The notes below the pieces were generated by a model. The model worked only from the letters and a program-made list of their open reading frames with translations. It was not told the origin of the DNA and did no database searches. From assembly GCA_034505495.1 (NCBI GenBank), contig JAPDQV010000028.1, positions 1-32,992 of the forward strand: 32,992 nucleotides of DNA, given 5' to 3'. Shown here piece after piece: positions 14,308-22,786 of this stretch. Made by a program: the position numbers and the translations under genes. The stretch is from a candidate division KSB1 bacterium. Lineage in GTDB: Bacteria; Zhuqueibacterota; Zhuqueibacteria; Residuimicrobiales; Krinioviventaceae. Position 1 is the first letter of the stretch; each line of letters begins with the position of its first letter.

Positions 14308-15381
14308 ATGAAACGCTATAGATGGATTTGCGCTTGTCTCGCTCTGATGGTGTTGAGCGGGGCATCGACGGCCGGTGACTTTAATGCGAGCTGCACCGGC
14401 GGAATCACCCAGGCATGGGATCAGCAGTTCTCTGCAGAAGGCAATTTGGTCCAGTTGATTTGGGTCGGACCGAACGGAAAGATTGATCCGCCGAACGCCG
14501 ACGGCCCCAATCTCGGCGCCCCAGGCGGCGACGATGTGTTTATCCGCGACACCTACATCGGCCACGGCTATTTGGCCGGCTATGCGTACGGTCGATTCGA
14601 CAAGCTGTTTTCTCATTCTCTCATCCAGCCGGGCGCCATTGTGTATTTGCGCGCGTGGGATGTCCCCCAGGTGACCAATATCAACAACAGCTACGGCAAC
14701 TCTGAGCTCTATCAAATTCAAACGGCCGATGAATTCGAATCGCATGACTTTGCACCGTTCGCCATTTACAAGTATTTGAACGGAGAAACGCATCCGGTTG
14801 AACTTTCGGCCTTTAACGTGGCGGCGGTTGCCGGCCGGGTGATCATTACCTGGACGACCCAGTCGGAATCGCAAAACCTCGGCTTTCACATTTTCAAGAG
14901 TCAGTCGCCCACGGGCCAAAAGATCCGCGCCAATAAAGAGATGATCAAAGGTGCGATCAACAGCGCTACGCGGCAGGACTATTCTTGGGAAGAGCCGATC
15001 GACAAGGACGGCGAGGTGTGGTACTACTGGCTGGCCGATGTGGCGGTCGACGGCACGATGCGCTTCTACGGTCCGAAACGTGTGGAAACGATTGCCGCTC
15101 CCAAGTACTACTCTTTGGAGCAAAATTACCCGAATCCCTTCAATCCTTCCACAACCATCACCTTTAATTTGAAGGAGCCGGGTCGCGTACAGCTGAGCGT
15201 GTACAACCTGCGCGGTCAATTGGTGAAAGAGCTGGTGAACGAGGAACGCGTCGCCGGTCAATACTCGGTGGAATGGAACGGACTCGACGGCAATGGAATG
15301 CGTGTTCCCAGCGGGCTCTATTTTTACTCGATTCGCGTCAACGAGTTTGCCGAAACGAAAAAGATGGCATTGACCAAGTAA
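14308..15381 (+). CDS. Secreted protein with T9SS-like C-terminal sorting domain
   Basis: A 357-residue protein with a signal peptide (MKRYRWICACLALMVLSGAS, cleavage near TAG). The central part has an Ig-like region starting VELSAFNVAAVAGRVIITW, which recurs in FCB surface proteins, and the C-terminus is a textbook T9SS-like tail: LEQNYPNPFNPSTTITFNL, then LSVYNLRGQLVKELV and GLYFYSIRVNEFAETKKMAL. ATG follows GAGGAGG. It is separated by 20 bases from the fn3 protein, shares the promoter and RNA leader, and is closed by a terminator. The N-terminal 140 residues match nothing I recognise. Likely an exported cell-surface or matrix protein accompanying the polysaccharide. Confidence 0.85.
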   Translation: MKRYRWICACLALMVLSGASTAGDFNASCTGGITQAWDQQFSAEGNLVQLIWVGPNGKIDPPNADGPNLGAPGGDDVFIRDTYIGHGYLAGYAYGRFDKLFSHSLIQPGAIVYLRAWDVPQVTNINNSYGNSELYQIQTADEFESHDFAPFAIYKYLNGETHPVELSAFNVAAVAGRVIITWTTQSESQNLGFHIFKSQSPTGQKIRANKEMIKGAINSATRQDYSWEEPIDKDGEVWYYWLADVAVDGTMRFYGPKRVETIAAPKYYSLEQNYPNPFNPSTTITFNLKEPGRVQLSVYNLRGQLVKELVNEERVAGQYSVEWNGLDGNGMRVPSGLYFYSIRVNEFAETKKMALTK

Positions 15382-15388
15382 GGCTTTC

Positions 15389-15421
15389 GGGGTCGGTTGA
15401 GATGGCGCCGACCCCTTTTTT
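15389..15421 (+). terminator. Rho-independent terminator separating the surface-protein genes from the EPS operon
   Basis: GGGGTCGG (15389-15396) pairs with CCGACCCC (15408-15415) around an 11-base loop, followed by six Ts. Confidence 0.88.
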
Positions 15422-15461
15422 GAAGATTTTTACTAAATAATTTTTTAATCAAGAGGACATG

Positions 15462-16211
15462 ATGCGGAGCAGACTCTGGGCAGTTGCGATGATGGCGTTT
15501 CTTTCGTGCGCCATCAATCCGCAAATCCAGGTGCGCGAAGAGGCGGAAGAGGTGCATGAAGCGCCGAAACCGGCGGCCCGTCAGTCACTGACCACGCCGG
15601 TCATCGAAGAGGACTATCGTATCGGTTACGGCGACGAATTGGAGATCAAGTTCTTTAACAACAGCGAATACAACGAGATCGTCCAGGTTCGGCCGGACGG
15701 CAAGATCAGTCTGCAGCGACTTGGAGATCTGCGCGTTGTCGGCATGACGATCAGCAAGTTGGACGACCTGATCACCCAGGCGTATGCGGACATTCTGGTC
15801 GACCCGGAGGTCACTGTTTTTCTGCGCAGTGCCGGCGGCAGGCGTGTGTACGTTATGGGACAGGTACAGCAGCCGGGAGGCTACGAGCTGGTGCGGGGCA
15901 TGTCGGTGTTGAGGGCGATTGCCGCGGCAGGCGGCCCGACGAACGGCGCAAAAATGAACAGCGTCATGCTGCTTCGCCGCGACGAGCAGAACGGCGTTAC
16001 GGCTTCGCGTCTCGATCTGACGCTGAACAATAACGCCGCCAGGCTTGCCGCAAACGATCTGGCGCTGCAGGCATTCGATCTTGTCTATGTTCCAAAAACT
16101 TTTATTGCCGACGTCGACGCCTGGGCAAGCCAGTTCTATCGCATCGTCCTTACGCCGCTCGACGTCTACAGCCGAGCCGTTTACTATCAACGGGCTTTTG
16201 ATGGAAAATAG
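15462..16211 (+). CDS. Polysaccharide export lipoprotein (Wza/OPX family)
   Basis: A 249-residue outer-membrane polysaccharide export protein. The N-terminus has a hydrophobic signal ending in FLSC, a loose lipobox, so the mature protein is probably lipidated at that cysteine. The Poly_export domain reads YRIGYGDELEIKFF with VRPDGKISLQRLGDLRVVG, followed by an SLBB domain, VYVMGQVQQPGGYELVRG and LRAIAAAGGPTNGA. Two ATGs are in tandem at 15459 and 15462; the second has the better distance from AAGAGG. It lacks the long C-terminal region of E. coli Wza (about 379 residues), as do many OPX proteins. First gene of the EPS operon; its 3' end overlaps wzz by 11 bases. Confidence 0.92.
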   Translation: MRSRLWAVAMMAFLSCAINPQIQVREEAEEVHEAPKPAARQSLTTPVIEEDYRIGYGDELEIKFFNNSEYNEIVQVRPDGKISLQRLGDLRVVGMTISKLDDLITQAYADILVDPEVTVFLRSAGGRRVYVMGQVQQPGGYELVRGMSVLRAIAAAGGPTNGAKMNSVMLLRRDEQNGVTASRLDLTLNNNAARLAANDLALQAFDLVYVPKTFIADVDAWASQFYRIVLTPLDVYSRAVYYQRAFDGK

Positions 16212-17673
16212 CCTCTACAGAAATATGATTGCGGAAGATGCTCTCGATCGACCGTTAACGTTTTCCGCCCTTTTGACGATGATGAGGCACAGAGGGAAGG
16301 TCATTCTGGTGTGGCTGGCGGCGGCCGTTCTCGGTTGCCTGTTCTACTATGCCCTGCAAAAGCCGGAATACGAAAGCTCCGCCAAGGTGCTGGTCAATCA
16401 TGTCGACGACTATGAAAAGCAGATCGGTGCGCCGAGCGGACGTTCGTCCTACGATCCGGTAAGCACCGAAATTTCGCTTATCAAGAGCCGTTCTACCCTT
16501 GAAAAAGTGGTCGAGGAGATTGATTTGGGATCGACTAAAAAGCAAAGGGACAGCGCCGATGAAAGAACTCGGCAAGTGGAGCGTCTGCTGCGCGAGCTGA
16601 AGGTCGAACGCGAAAAGGACACCAATGTGTTGATCATCACCTTTCGCGCCGACGATCCTTATACGGCAAAAGAGGTGGTCGACTGCGTCATCCGGCAATA
16701 TCAGCAGCAACGGCCGCGGCTCAGCCGCGACGAGCGGGCATTCGAGTTTTTCGATCGTCAAATTGCCAGGCTCAAGAGTACCATCGACAGCCTCGAATAC
16801 AACGGACTGCAGTTTCGCAACGCCGAAGCGGTGCTGTTGCCCGATCGGCAGTCGGATATCCTTTTTGCCTCGATGGCGGATTTTGATCGGGAGTTGACGC
16901 GCGTACGGGCGCAGCGGATCGCACGCGAATCTCGCCTGCGGGCGCTGGAGGAGCAGGGGCAAAACGGCAACGAGTCGGCCGTTGTTTCGCTCTCCGACGG
17001 CGAATGGGGTCCGGCCGAGCATTTGAATCAATTGCGTCAAAACCTGCTGCAGCTGCAGAATCGCCGCAACACACTGCGGCTCAAGTACACTGAAAAGCAC
17101 CCGGAGGTTCAGGCGGTTCTGCAGGATATTCAGAACACCGAGAGGGAAATTCAACGGCAAATTGCCTCAATGATCGAAGCCGAACAGACGGCGGTCCGCA
17201 TGCTCAAAGCTCAGGAAAGTGAACTGACGCGCAGCATGAGCGAGCTGGCCGGAAAAATTTCCGACTTGTCGCGCAAGGAATATGAGCTCGGCAGACGGAC
17301 GATCGGCATCGACGAGCTGAAGCAGGTCTATGCCGCGCTGCTTCGCCACCGTGAGGAGGCGCGTTTGGCCGCCGACAAAAAAGAGTACTTGGTGCAGGTG
17401 CAGGTGGTTGATTGGGGAAATCTGCCCACAGCCCCCTGCGGTCGGAGCATCGTCGTGCTGTTGGCCCTCTTTGTCGCCTGCGGGTTATGTGTCGGATTTG
17501 CGTGGGTCATTGCAATTGAACACCTTGACCGGTCGATTTACTCGGTCGATGATGCAGAAGCGGCTACCGGTTTGACGCTGATCGCCGTGGTCTCCGACGA
17601 TCCGCGCATCGCTGCTCTGCATCCGCCGACCAAACGGCCGCTTGCCGAACCGGCAACAAAAGTTTATCAATAA
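16201..17673 (+). CDS. Polysaccharide chain-length determinant / co-polymerase (Wzz, GNVR family)
   Basis: A 490-residue inner-membrane protein with one segment near the N-terminus (VILVWLAAAVLGCLFYYAL, about residues 33-52) and one near the C-terminus (SIVVLLALFVACGLCVGFAW). Between them lies a periplasmic region with a Wzz domain (YESSAKVLV, STEISLIKSRSTLEKVVEE) and long coiled coils (residues about 180-380), ending in GNVR-type sequence (VVDWGNLPTAPCGRS). There is no cytoplasmic kinase domain after the second segment; the protein stops about 60 residues later. It would pair with a separate BY-kinase-like protein, here the gene at 18960. The ATG at 16201 overlaps wza and is chosen because the family N-terminus follows; an ATG at 16225 is also possible. 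Confidence 0.9.
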   Translation: MENSLYRNMIAEDALDRPLTFSALLTMMRHRGKVILVWLAAAVLGCLFYYALQKPEYESSAKVLVNHVDDYEKQIGAPSGRSSYDPVSTEISLIKSRSTLEKVVEEIDLGSTKKQRDSADERTRQVERLLRELKVEREKDTNVLIITFRADDPYTAKEVVDCVIRQYQQQRPRLSRDERAFEFFDRQIARLKSTIDSLEYNGLQFRNAEAVLLPDRQSDILFASMADFDRELTRVRAQRIARESRLRALEEQGQNGNESAVVSLSDGEWGPAEHLNQLRQNLLQLQNRRNTLRLKYTEKHPEVQAVLQDIQNTEREIQRQIASMIEAEQTAVRMLKAQESELTRSMSELAGKISDLSRKEYELGRRTIGIDELKQVYAALLRHREEARLAADKKEYLVQVQVVDWGNLPTAPCGRSIVVLLALFVACGLCVGFAWVIAIEHLDRSIYSVDDAEAATGLTLIAVVSDDPRIAALHPPTKRPLAEPATKVYQ

Positions 17674-17694
17674 AGTCAAAGAGGAGTTAGGGTC

Positions 17695-17937
17695 ATGCGC
17701 AATCAGCTGAAAATCAAGCGCTGGGAAAGCGGCATCAAGCAATACGAACTGGCGATTCTGTTGGGCTGTTCGTCCACCTATTTGTCCATGGTGGAGAACG
17801 GCCGCATCGAACCGACCGAACAGTTCAAAAGCAAAGCCGCCGAGATTTTCAACACGACGGTGGAGGAACTTTTTAGTCCGACCACCCGCTTTCGCGTCCC
17901 TGAAGCGGCGGTATTCTCTGCCAATCTGAACGAATGA
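17695..17937 (+). CDS. Small Xre-family helix-turn-helix regulator
   Basis: An 80-residue protein that is mostly one HTH_3 domain: LKIKRWESGIKQYELAILLG, then CSSTYLSMVENGRIEPTEQF with the recognition helix, and an IFNTTVEELF end. It is short and has no ligand domain. ATG follows AGAGGAG. It is embedded between wzz and the ExeA-type ATPase genes with 21- and 10-base gaps, so it is co-transcribed with EPS genes and may autoregulate the operon. The palindrome at 7694 or the EPS promoter are possible targets, but nothing in the sequence shows which. Confidence 0.85.
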   Translation: MRNQLKIKRWESGIKQYELAILLGCSSTYLSMVENGRIEPTEQFKSKAAEIFNTTVEELFSPTTRFRVPEAAVFSANLNE

Positions 17938-17947
17938 GAGGATAATC

Positions 17948-18943
17948 ATGGTTCTCAAGTACTTTAACCTCAAACAAGAGCCCTTTGCCAACACGCCGGA
18001 TCCGCGCTTTCTCTTTCGCAGCGCCTCGCATCACGAAGCGTTGGAGCGGTTGACGGCAGCCGTCAGCTTGCGCCGCGGCATCTGCGCCGTGGTGGCGGAG
18101 CCAGGGTTGGGCAAGAGCACGATTATCCGCACCCTGCTCGAGGGTTTGAACTCCCAAGTCAATTTCGCCTGGGTGTTCAATACCACCTTGAATCCGACCG
18201 AGCTGCTGCGTTTCATCTGCCGCGATTTCGGTCTCATTCCCACCGGCAAGGACAAGGCTGACCTGCTGATTGAGCTGTACACCTTTCTGGTGCGGGAGCA
18301 TAATAACGGGCGCATCTCTTTGTTGATCGTCGATGAGGCGCAGAATCTTTCACCCGAGGCGCTCGAAGAGATTCGTCTTCTCTCCAATTTGGAGACCAAA
18401 TCGCACAAGCTGCTGCAGATCATTCTCTCCGGACAGCCGCAGCTCGATGTCTATCTCAAACAGCCGGAAATGATTCAGCTCAGGCAGCGGATCGCCTGTC
18501 AAGTCAACTTGGCGCGCCTGACGCCGGAAGAATCCGCGGCTTACATCTGCCATCGCCTGGCTGCTGCGGGCGCAAAGGATGTGTCCTGGTTTACTCGGGA
18601 AGCGATGCAGCGCATCGGTCGGCTGTCGGAAGGCATTCCGCGGATCATCAACCAGATGTGCGACGCGGCGATGACCGTGGCGGCAACAGAGCACCGGCCG
18701 CGCATAGAGGAAGCCTTGATCGACGAGCTGCTGCAGAGGGGCGTCATCATGGCGCCGCGTTCAAAGGCCTCCAAGCCGATGCCCCCGAAAAGTGCCGTTA
18801 TTCCCAAAGCAGCCGAGCCGCCGATTCGTACTGCTGCCCCGCGAGACGCTGCACCGACGGTTAAACCGCGAAAGAGCATCATTTGGGAAAAGAAGGATCT
18901 TTTCGACGCCGTCGATTTGACCGAGCTCCTCTCGGTTATTTGA
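17948..18943 (+). CDS. ExeA-like AAA+ ATPase, XrtA/PEP-CTERM-locus type
   Basis: A 331-residue ATPase. The N-terminus MVLKYFNLKQEPFANTPDPR is typical of the ExeA/GspA family and the secretion ATPase found in exosortase-linked EPS loci. Walker A AEPGLGKST (K56) and Walker B LLIVDEAQ (D129, E130) are intact, followed by SGQPQLD, the RIACQVNLARLTPEE sensor region and GIPRIINQMCDAAM. The last 65 residues are a Pro/Ala/Lys-rich tail ending in a short acidic segment. There is no peptidoglycan-binding domain. It is next to the Xre gene and the BY-kinase-like gene, as in XrtA loci, where it is thought to energise polysaccharide assembly; no exosortase gene is in this window. Confidence 0.9.
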   Translation: MVLKYFNLKQEPFANTPDPRFLFRSASHHEALERLTAAVSLRRGICAVVAEPGLGKSTIIRTLLEGLNSQVNFAWVFNTTLNPTELLRFICRDFGLIPTGKDKADLLIELYTFLVREHNNGRISLLIVDEAQNLSPEALEEIRLLSNLETKSHKLLQIILSGQPQLDVYLKQPEMIQLRQRIACQVNLARLTPEESAAYICHRLAAAGAKDVSWFTREAMQRIGRLSEGIPRIINQMCDAAMTVAATEHRPRIEEALIDELLQRGVIMAPRSKASKPMPPKSAVIPKAAEPPIRTAAPRDAAPTVKPRKSIIWEKKDLFDAVDLTELLSVI

Positions 18944-18959
18944 ATAGGAGGTCACTAGG

Positions 18960-19877
18960 ATGAGCTATGTTCATGAAATTCTTCACGAAGCCGAAGGTCG
19001 CCCGCGTACGGCAACGGCCGTTCGACAAGAGATCAACGGCGGTCTCTTTGTTCTGTCCATGCCGCGCGAAATAACCAGCGACTTTTACGATTTGCGGGAG
19101 CATATCCGCATTCTCAATCTTCGGCAGAACGTCCAGGTGCTTTCCATCGCCGATACGACTGCCCATGAAGGATCGGCGACCATCGCCACCTACCTTTCCT
19201 TTTTGCTCGGCGGCGGCATCCTTTCACGCTTGAAGGAAAAGCAGACCTCCGGCGGCGCCATGGAACGGCTTTGGGACAAGAGCGAATGCGATCAAATCTT
19301 TACCCAGGACTTTCGTCGCCTGACGTCGCAGCCTCCTGTAAGCGGCGATCTGTTCTCCGATTGGCAAAAGCAGACCGATTCGCCGTTTGTTCGACCTAAA
19401 GAAAAACAGGGCGTGCTGCTTGTCGATGCCGACATGGCGACTCCGTCCATTCATCGCTTTTTCGGCGTAAGCGTGGAAAACGGCTTGGCCGAATTGATCG
19501 AAACTCAGGGTGATTGGCGCGAATCGGCACGACCGGTAACGGACAGCAACCTCTGGGTACTGACTGCAGGCAAGCCGCGCGTCAATCCGGTCGAGCTGTT
19601 GAGCAGCGATGCGTTCGCTCAGCTTCTGGAGACGTGGCGGGCGGAGTTTCAGTATGTGGTCTTTAACTCGCCGGCAGTGCTGACGCGTGTGGAGGCCTTG
19701 ACGCTTGCCGCGGCCGTGGACGGCGTGATCATTGTCGTGCGCGCCGGTTTGACGCGTTGGGAAAGCGCGCAGCGCGCGAAACAGCGCTTAACCGCCGCTC
19801 AAGCCAACCTCCTCGGAGTCACGCTCAACCGGCGCAAACTGGACATACCCGACGGTCTCTATCGCCGCTTGTTGTAG
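18960..19877 (+). CDS. Degenerate BY-kinase/CpsD-MinD-like protein (pseudokinase)
   Basis: A 305-residue protein that follows the BY-kinase (CapB/CpsD) and MinD P-loop fold: VQVLSIADTTAHEGSATIAT stands where SxxxGEGKSTxAxN is expected, so the P-loop lysine position is Ser72 (EGSAT). The Walker A' strand GVLLVDADMATPSIHRFFG is intact, and ENGLAELI and VLTAGKPRVNPVELLSS match the family. Walker B reads YVVFNSPAVL with N236 in place of Asp. An insertion of about 80 residues (about 85-160) splits the P-loop region from A'. The C-terminus has no tyrosine cluster. It probably does not phosphorylate; it may scaffold Wzz. ATG follows AGGAGG. Position after the ExeA-like ATPase is usual for XrtA-type loci. 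Confidence 0.85.
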   Translation: MSYVHEILHEAEGRPRTATAVRQEINGGLFVLSMPREITSDFYDLREHIRILNLRQNVQVLSIADTTAHEGSATIATYLSFLLGGGILSRLKEKQTSGGAMERLWDKSECDQIFTQDFRRLTSQPPVSGDLFSDWQKQTDSPFVRPKEKQGVLLVDADMATPSIHRFFGVSVENGLAELIETQGDWRESARPVTDSNLWVLTAGKPRVNPVELLSSDAFAQLLETWRAEFQYVVFNSPAVLTRVEALTLAAAVDGVIIVVRAGLTRWESAQRAKQRLTAAQANLLGVTLNRRKLDIPDGLYRRLL

Positions 19878-19889
19878 GGAGAAGATTTC

Positions 19890-21383
19890 ATGATTACGGC
19901 ACAGACGATTCCAGGGCAAAGGCTCGGCCTGCAGACGATGACGGCAGCCGCTTTAATCGGCTTGATCGGCCTCATGGTGCTTCTCAGCCGCTTTTCCATA
20001 TGGCTGCTGTTGTTTACGGCGATCGGCGCCGCAGCTTTGGTTGCCTTTGTCCTCTGTCCTGAACGCCGACGCGTCTTGATCGCCGTCTTGATGATCGTTG
20101 TACCTTTAAATATCGATTACACCTTTCTGCGGCGGCCCAGCCCTGGCGGCGCCGACGGCCTCATTTTGAGCCTGACCGACATTTTAATGGTCCTGCTGCT
20201 TGTCGCGACTTTGCTGCAGAATCGTCGCCGCGACAGACAGACGGCTTTTCCGGTCCTTCTGCTGCCCTCCTTGGCGCTCCTTACGGCTTATCTGTTGTCG
20301 ATGCTGCGCGCGGCCGATCTGCTGTGGAGCAGCTTTGATCTGCTGAATCTGATCAAAGCCATTCTTTTTTTCTGGCTCTTGTCAGATCACATTCGCAGCC
20401 GCAGAGATTTGCAGTTCGTTCTTGCGGGCCTTTTTATCGCCTTGATCCTCGAAACGGTCTTGGCCAACCTGATGACTTTATATCCGCAAACCGTCAAATG
20501 GCTGGCTGCAGCCAAGCTGGGCGTCTCGAAAGAGCTGATCGAATCCAAAGAATATCTCGAAACCTATTACCGCTCCGGCGGCACCATCGGCAATCCCAAC
20601 CATTTGGCGCGGTATCAGGGATTCATTCTGCCGCCGGCGATGGTCATTGCGTTGACCGAACGCCGCAGCGGTATCTATCGCCTGGCCCTGCTCGCCTCGT
20701 TGATCGGCGTCCTCGGCATTCTCGCTACCATGACGCGCAGCGCCTGGATCGGCCTTGCGATTTCGATAGCCGCGATCCTTTTCCTACTTATACGGCGTCG
20801 CCTGTTTACGATGCGCGCGGCCGGCCGCATCGGCGTCTTTTGCCTGATCGGATTGGCGCTTTTTATCATCTTTTATCGTCCAATCGTCGATCGTCTGTTC
20901 GGCCCTGATAACGGCTCCGCTCAGACGCGAATCACCACGTCAAAGGTTGCCTTGGCCATTCTCAAAGACTATCCCGTTTTCGGCTGCGGGATCAACAATT
21001 ATGGTACGCTTTTGGACGAGTATTGGCTGGCAGAGGATGTCTTTACCCGCAAAGCGCCGGTTCACAACAACTATTTAATTTACGCCGTCGAACTGGGTCT
21101 GGTTGGTTTAGCGGCTTATGTGATGCTGCTGGCTGCAGCAGGAAAACGCATGTGGCGCGCGGTACGTTTGCACGATCCGTTTCTTGCCGCAACGGCCATC
21201 GGAATCGTTGCCGCTTTCCTGGCCTACCTGTTTGAAGCGTTGACGGACAAGAGCTACAAAGAGTGCTACACCTTGCTGCTGACCTTTTGGGGACTGCTGG
21301 CTCTGGTGGAAGCGATGCTGCGCATGGATCAGAATTCAAGGGGAGGTGCGGACGATGAGCGTCGCGCGACGATTGGTTTTTAA
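19890..21383 (+). CDS. O-antigen ligase/polymerase-family membrane protein (Wzy-like)
   Basis: A 497-residue integral membrane protein with about 11-12 hydrophobic segments. The Wzy_C-like region contains GGTIGNPNHLARYQGFILPP and then a long loop, TRSAWIGLAISI onward, with a NNYGTLLDEYWLA and HNNYLIYAVELGLVGLAAYV ending characteristic of O-antigen polymerases/ligases. It would polymerise repeat units at the periplasmic face of the inner membrane, or ligate them. ATG at 19890 follows GGGAGAAG. The 3' end overlaps the flippase gene by 29 bases. Confidence 0.88.
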   Translation: MITAQTIPGQRLGLQTMTAAALIGLIGLMVLLSRFSIWLLLFTAIGAAALVAFVLCPERRRVLIAVLMIVVPLNIDYTFLRRPSPGGADGLILSLTDILMVLLLVATLLQNRRRDRQTAFPVLLLPSLALLTAYLLSMLRAADLLWSSFDLLNLIKAILFFWLLSDHIRSRRDLQFVLAGLFIALILETVLANLMTLYPQTVKWLAAAKLGVSKELIESKEYLETYYRSGGTIGNPNHLARYQGFILPPAMVIALTERRSGIYRLALLASLIGVLGILATMTRSAWIGLAISIAAILFLLIRRRLFTMRAAGRIGVFCLIGLALFIIFYRPIVDRLFGPDNGSAQTRITTSKVALAILKDYPVFGCGINNYGTLLDEYWLAEDVFTRKAPVHNNYLIYAVELGLVGLAAYVMLLAAAGKRMWRAVRLHDPFLAATAIGIVAAFLAYLFEALTDKSYKECYTLLLTFWGLLALVEAMLRMDQNSRGGADDERRATIGF

Positions 21384-22773
21384 CACCGGCGCCCGTTCGG
21401 CAGCGGAATTCATCAACCGCGGCGGCACCTTTCTCTTTTGGATGATGACGGCGAGAACCCTCGGCGCCTCGGCGCTCGGTTCACTGGCTTTTGCTCTGTC
21501 GCTTTTCAACCTGTTCAATAACTTTTGCCATTTGGGACTGACGAACGTCGTCGTGCGCGAAGCGGCGCGTTCGCCCCAAAAAGCCGGTCTGTATTATAGT
21601 CACAGCCTCATGCTTTTCGGCGTGACGTCGCTGGTTTCAGCGTTGGGGATGATCGGCTTGGTGCTGGTCATGCGACCGCAGCCGGATACGATCTTTGCTT
21701 CCATTGCCCTTGCGGCGGCATTAGTGCCGGCTTCCACCTTTTTTGCCGGTCGCTCGCTGCTCTACGCCGCCGAACAGCTGCCGAAAGTATCCCTCGCCTA
21801 TACCGGAGAAAGCCTTTTCAAGACTGTCTTCGGCTTGGCGGCGCTGCAGCTCGGCGCTGATGTGCGGACGATTGCCGTGATCATTGCCCTCAGCAAGGTT
21901 TTACCGACGATCATTCTTTTGCCGTATGTGCGCCGGTTGGTCAAGCCGGAATGGCGGTTGGATGCGCCGACCCTACGCTCTCTAGTGAGCATGATTCCTT
22001 CTTTTTCACTAATCAACATCAGCAACAGCCTCTTTTGGACGGCCCCGACGCTGCTGTTGACCAAGCTTTGCGGTGAAGCGGCGGCCGGCATTTATAATGC
22101 AGCGCACAAGGTGGTGGATTTGACTCTCTGCATTCCAAACGCCTACGGGCAGGCTATTTTGCCCACGGCCTCGAAAATGCTTGCCGCCAAACCTCGGCAC
22201 TTTCGCTTCCTGTTCGTGAGGTCGCTCAAATACATGTTCATTGTGACCGTTGCGCTTTCGGCAATGATTTCCTTCGGCGCCGAGCAGATCATTCGGCTCC
22301 TCTACGGTCAATATCTGGCGGCCGCCGCTTTGGTGCTCAAGCTTCTTGCCTGGCTGCTCGTACCGTTCAGCTTGGTGCCGATTTTTTCCGCCGCCCTTTT
22401 GAGCGGCAACCTGCAAAAACACGATTTGGCTGCCAATGCGGCGGCAGCCGCGACGGCCGCTGCAGTGGTGACGCTCGCCGCGCCGTACCTGGGACCGGCA
22501 GCTGCTGCGGCTGCCTACCTTGCAGGCGCAGCCGTTTTTATGGTCATCGAGTGGTTGTCCGTATATCGACGGCTCTTTCGATTCTCAATGGCCTGCCATC
22601 TCTGGCGGCCCAGCCTCGGCGCACTGCTGATGATCCTCGTGTTGACCGGCGGCTTGCTTCCGGCGCTTGGTAATTTGGTTGTCGGCGCAGGCGTTTATCT
22701 GGCTTTTCTCGCACTCAGCAAATCGATTACGCGGTCCGAGTGGCTGATGATCAAAAATCTGCAAACGGTTTAA
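21355..22773 (+). CDS. Polysaccharide flippase (Wzx / MVF-like)
   Basis: A 472-residue membrane protein with 12-14 hydrophobic segments in the polysaccharide-synthesis transporter fold: FNTGARSAAEFINRGGTFLF at the N-terminus, SLFNLFNNFCHLGLTNVVVR, and several Gly/Ala-rich helices later. It should flip lipid-linked repeat units across the inner membrane for the polymerase encoded just before it. ATG at 21355 follows GGGAGGTG by a normal distance; a GTG at 21346 is a less likely start. Overlap of 29 bases with the upstream gene indicates translational coupling. Confidence 0.88.
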   Translation: MSVARRLVFNTGARSAAEFINRGGTFLFWMMTARTLGASALGSLAFALSLFNLFNNFCHLGLTNVVVREAARSPQKAGLYYSHSLMLFGVTSLVSALGMIGLVLVMRPQPDTIFASIALAAALVPASTFFAGRSLLYAAEQLPKVSLAYTGESLFKTVFGLAALQLGADVRTIAVIIALSKVLPTIILLPYVRRLVKPEWRLDAPTLRSLVSMIPSFSLINISNSLFWTAPTLLLTKLCGEAAAGIYNAAHKVVDLTLCIPNAYGQAILPTASKMLAAKPRHFRFLFVRSLKYMFIVTVALSAMISFGAEQIIRLLYGQYLAAAALVLKLLAWLLVPFSLVPIFSAALLSGNLQKHDLAANAAAAATAAAVVTLAAPYLGPAAAAAAYLAGAAVFMVIEWLSVYRRLFRFSMACHLWRPSLGALLMILVLTGGLLPALGNLVVGAGVYLAFLALSKSITRSEWLMIKNLQTV

Positions 22774-22786
22774 CGGAGACGCTTTG

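Noticed and set aside
14257..15261. Minus-strand open frame of 334 codons
   Set aside because: Antisense to the T9SS-tailed protein with a clear signal peptide and ribosome-binding site on the plus strand.
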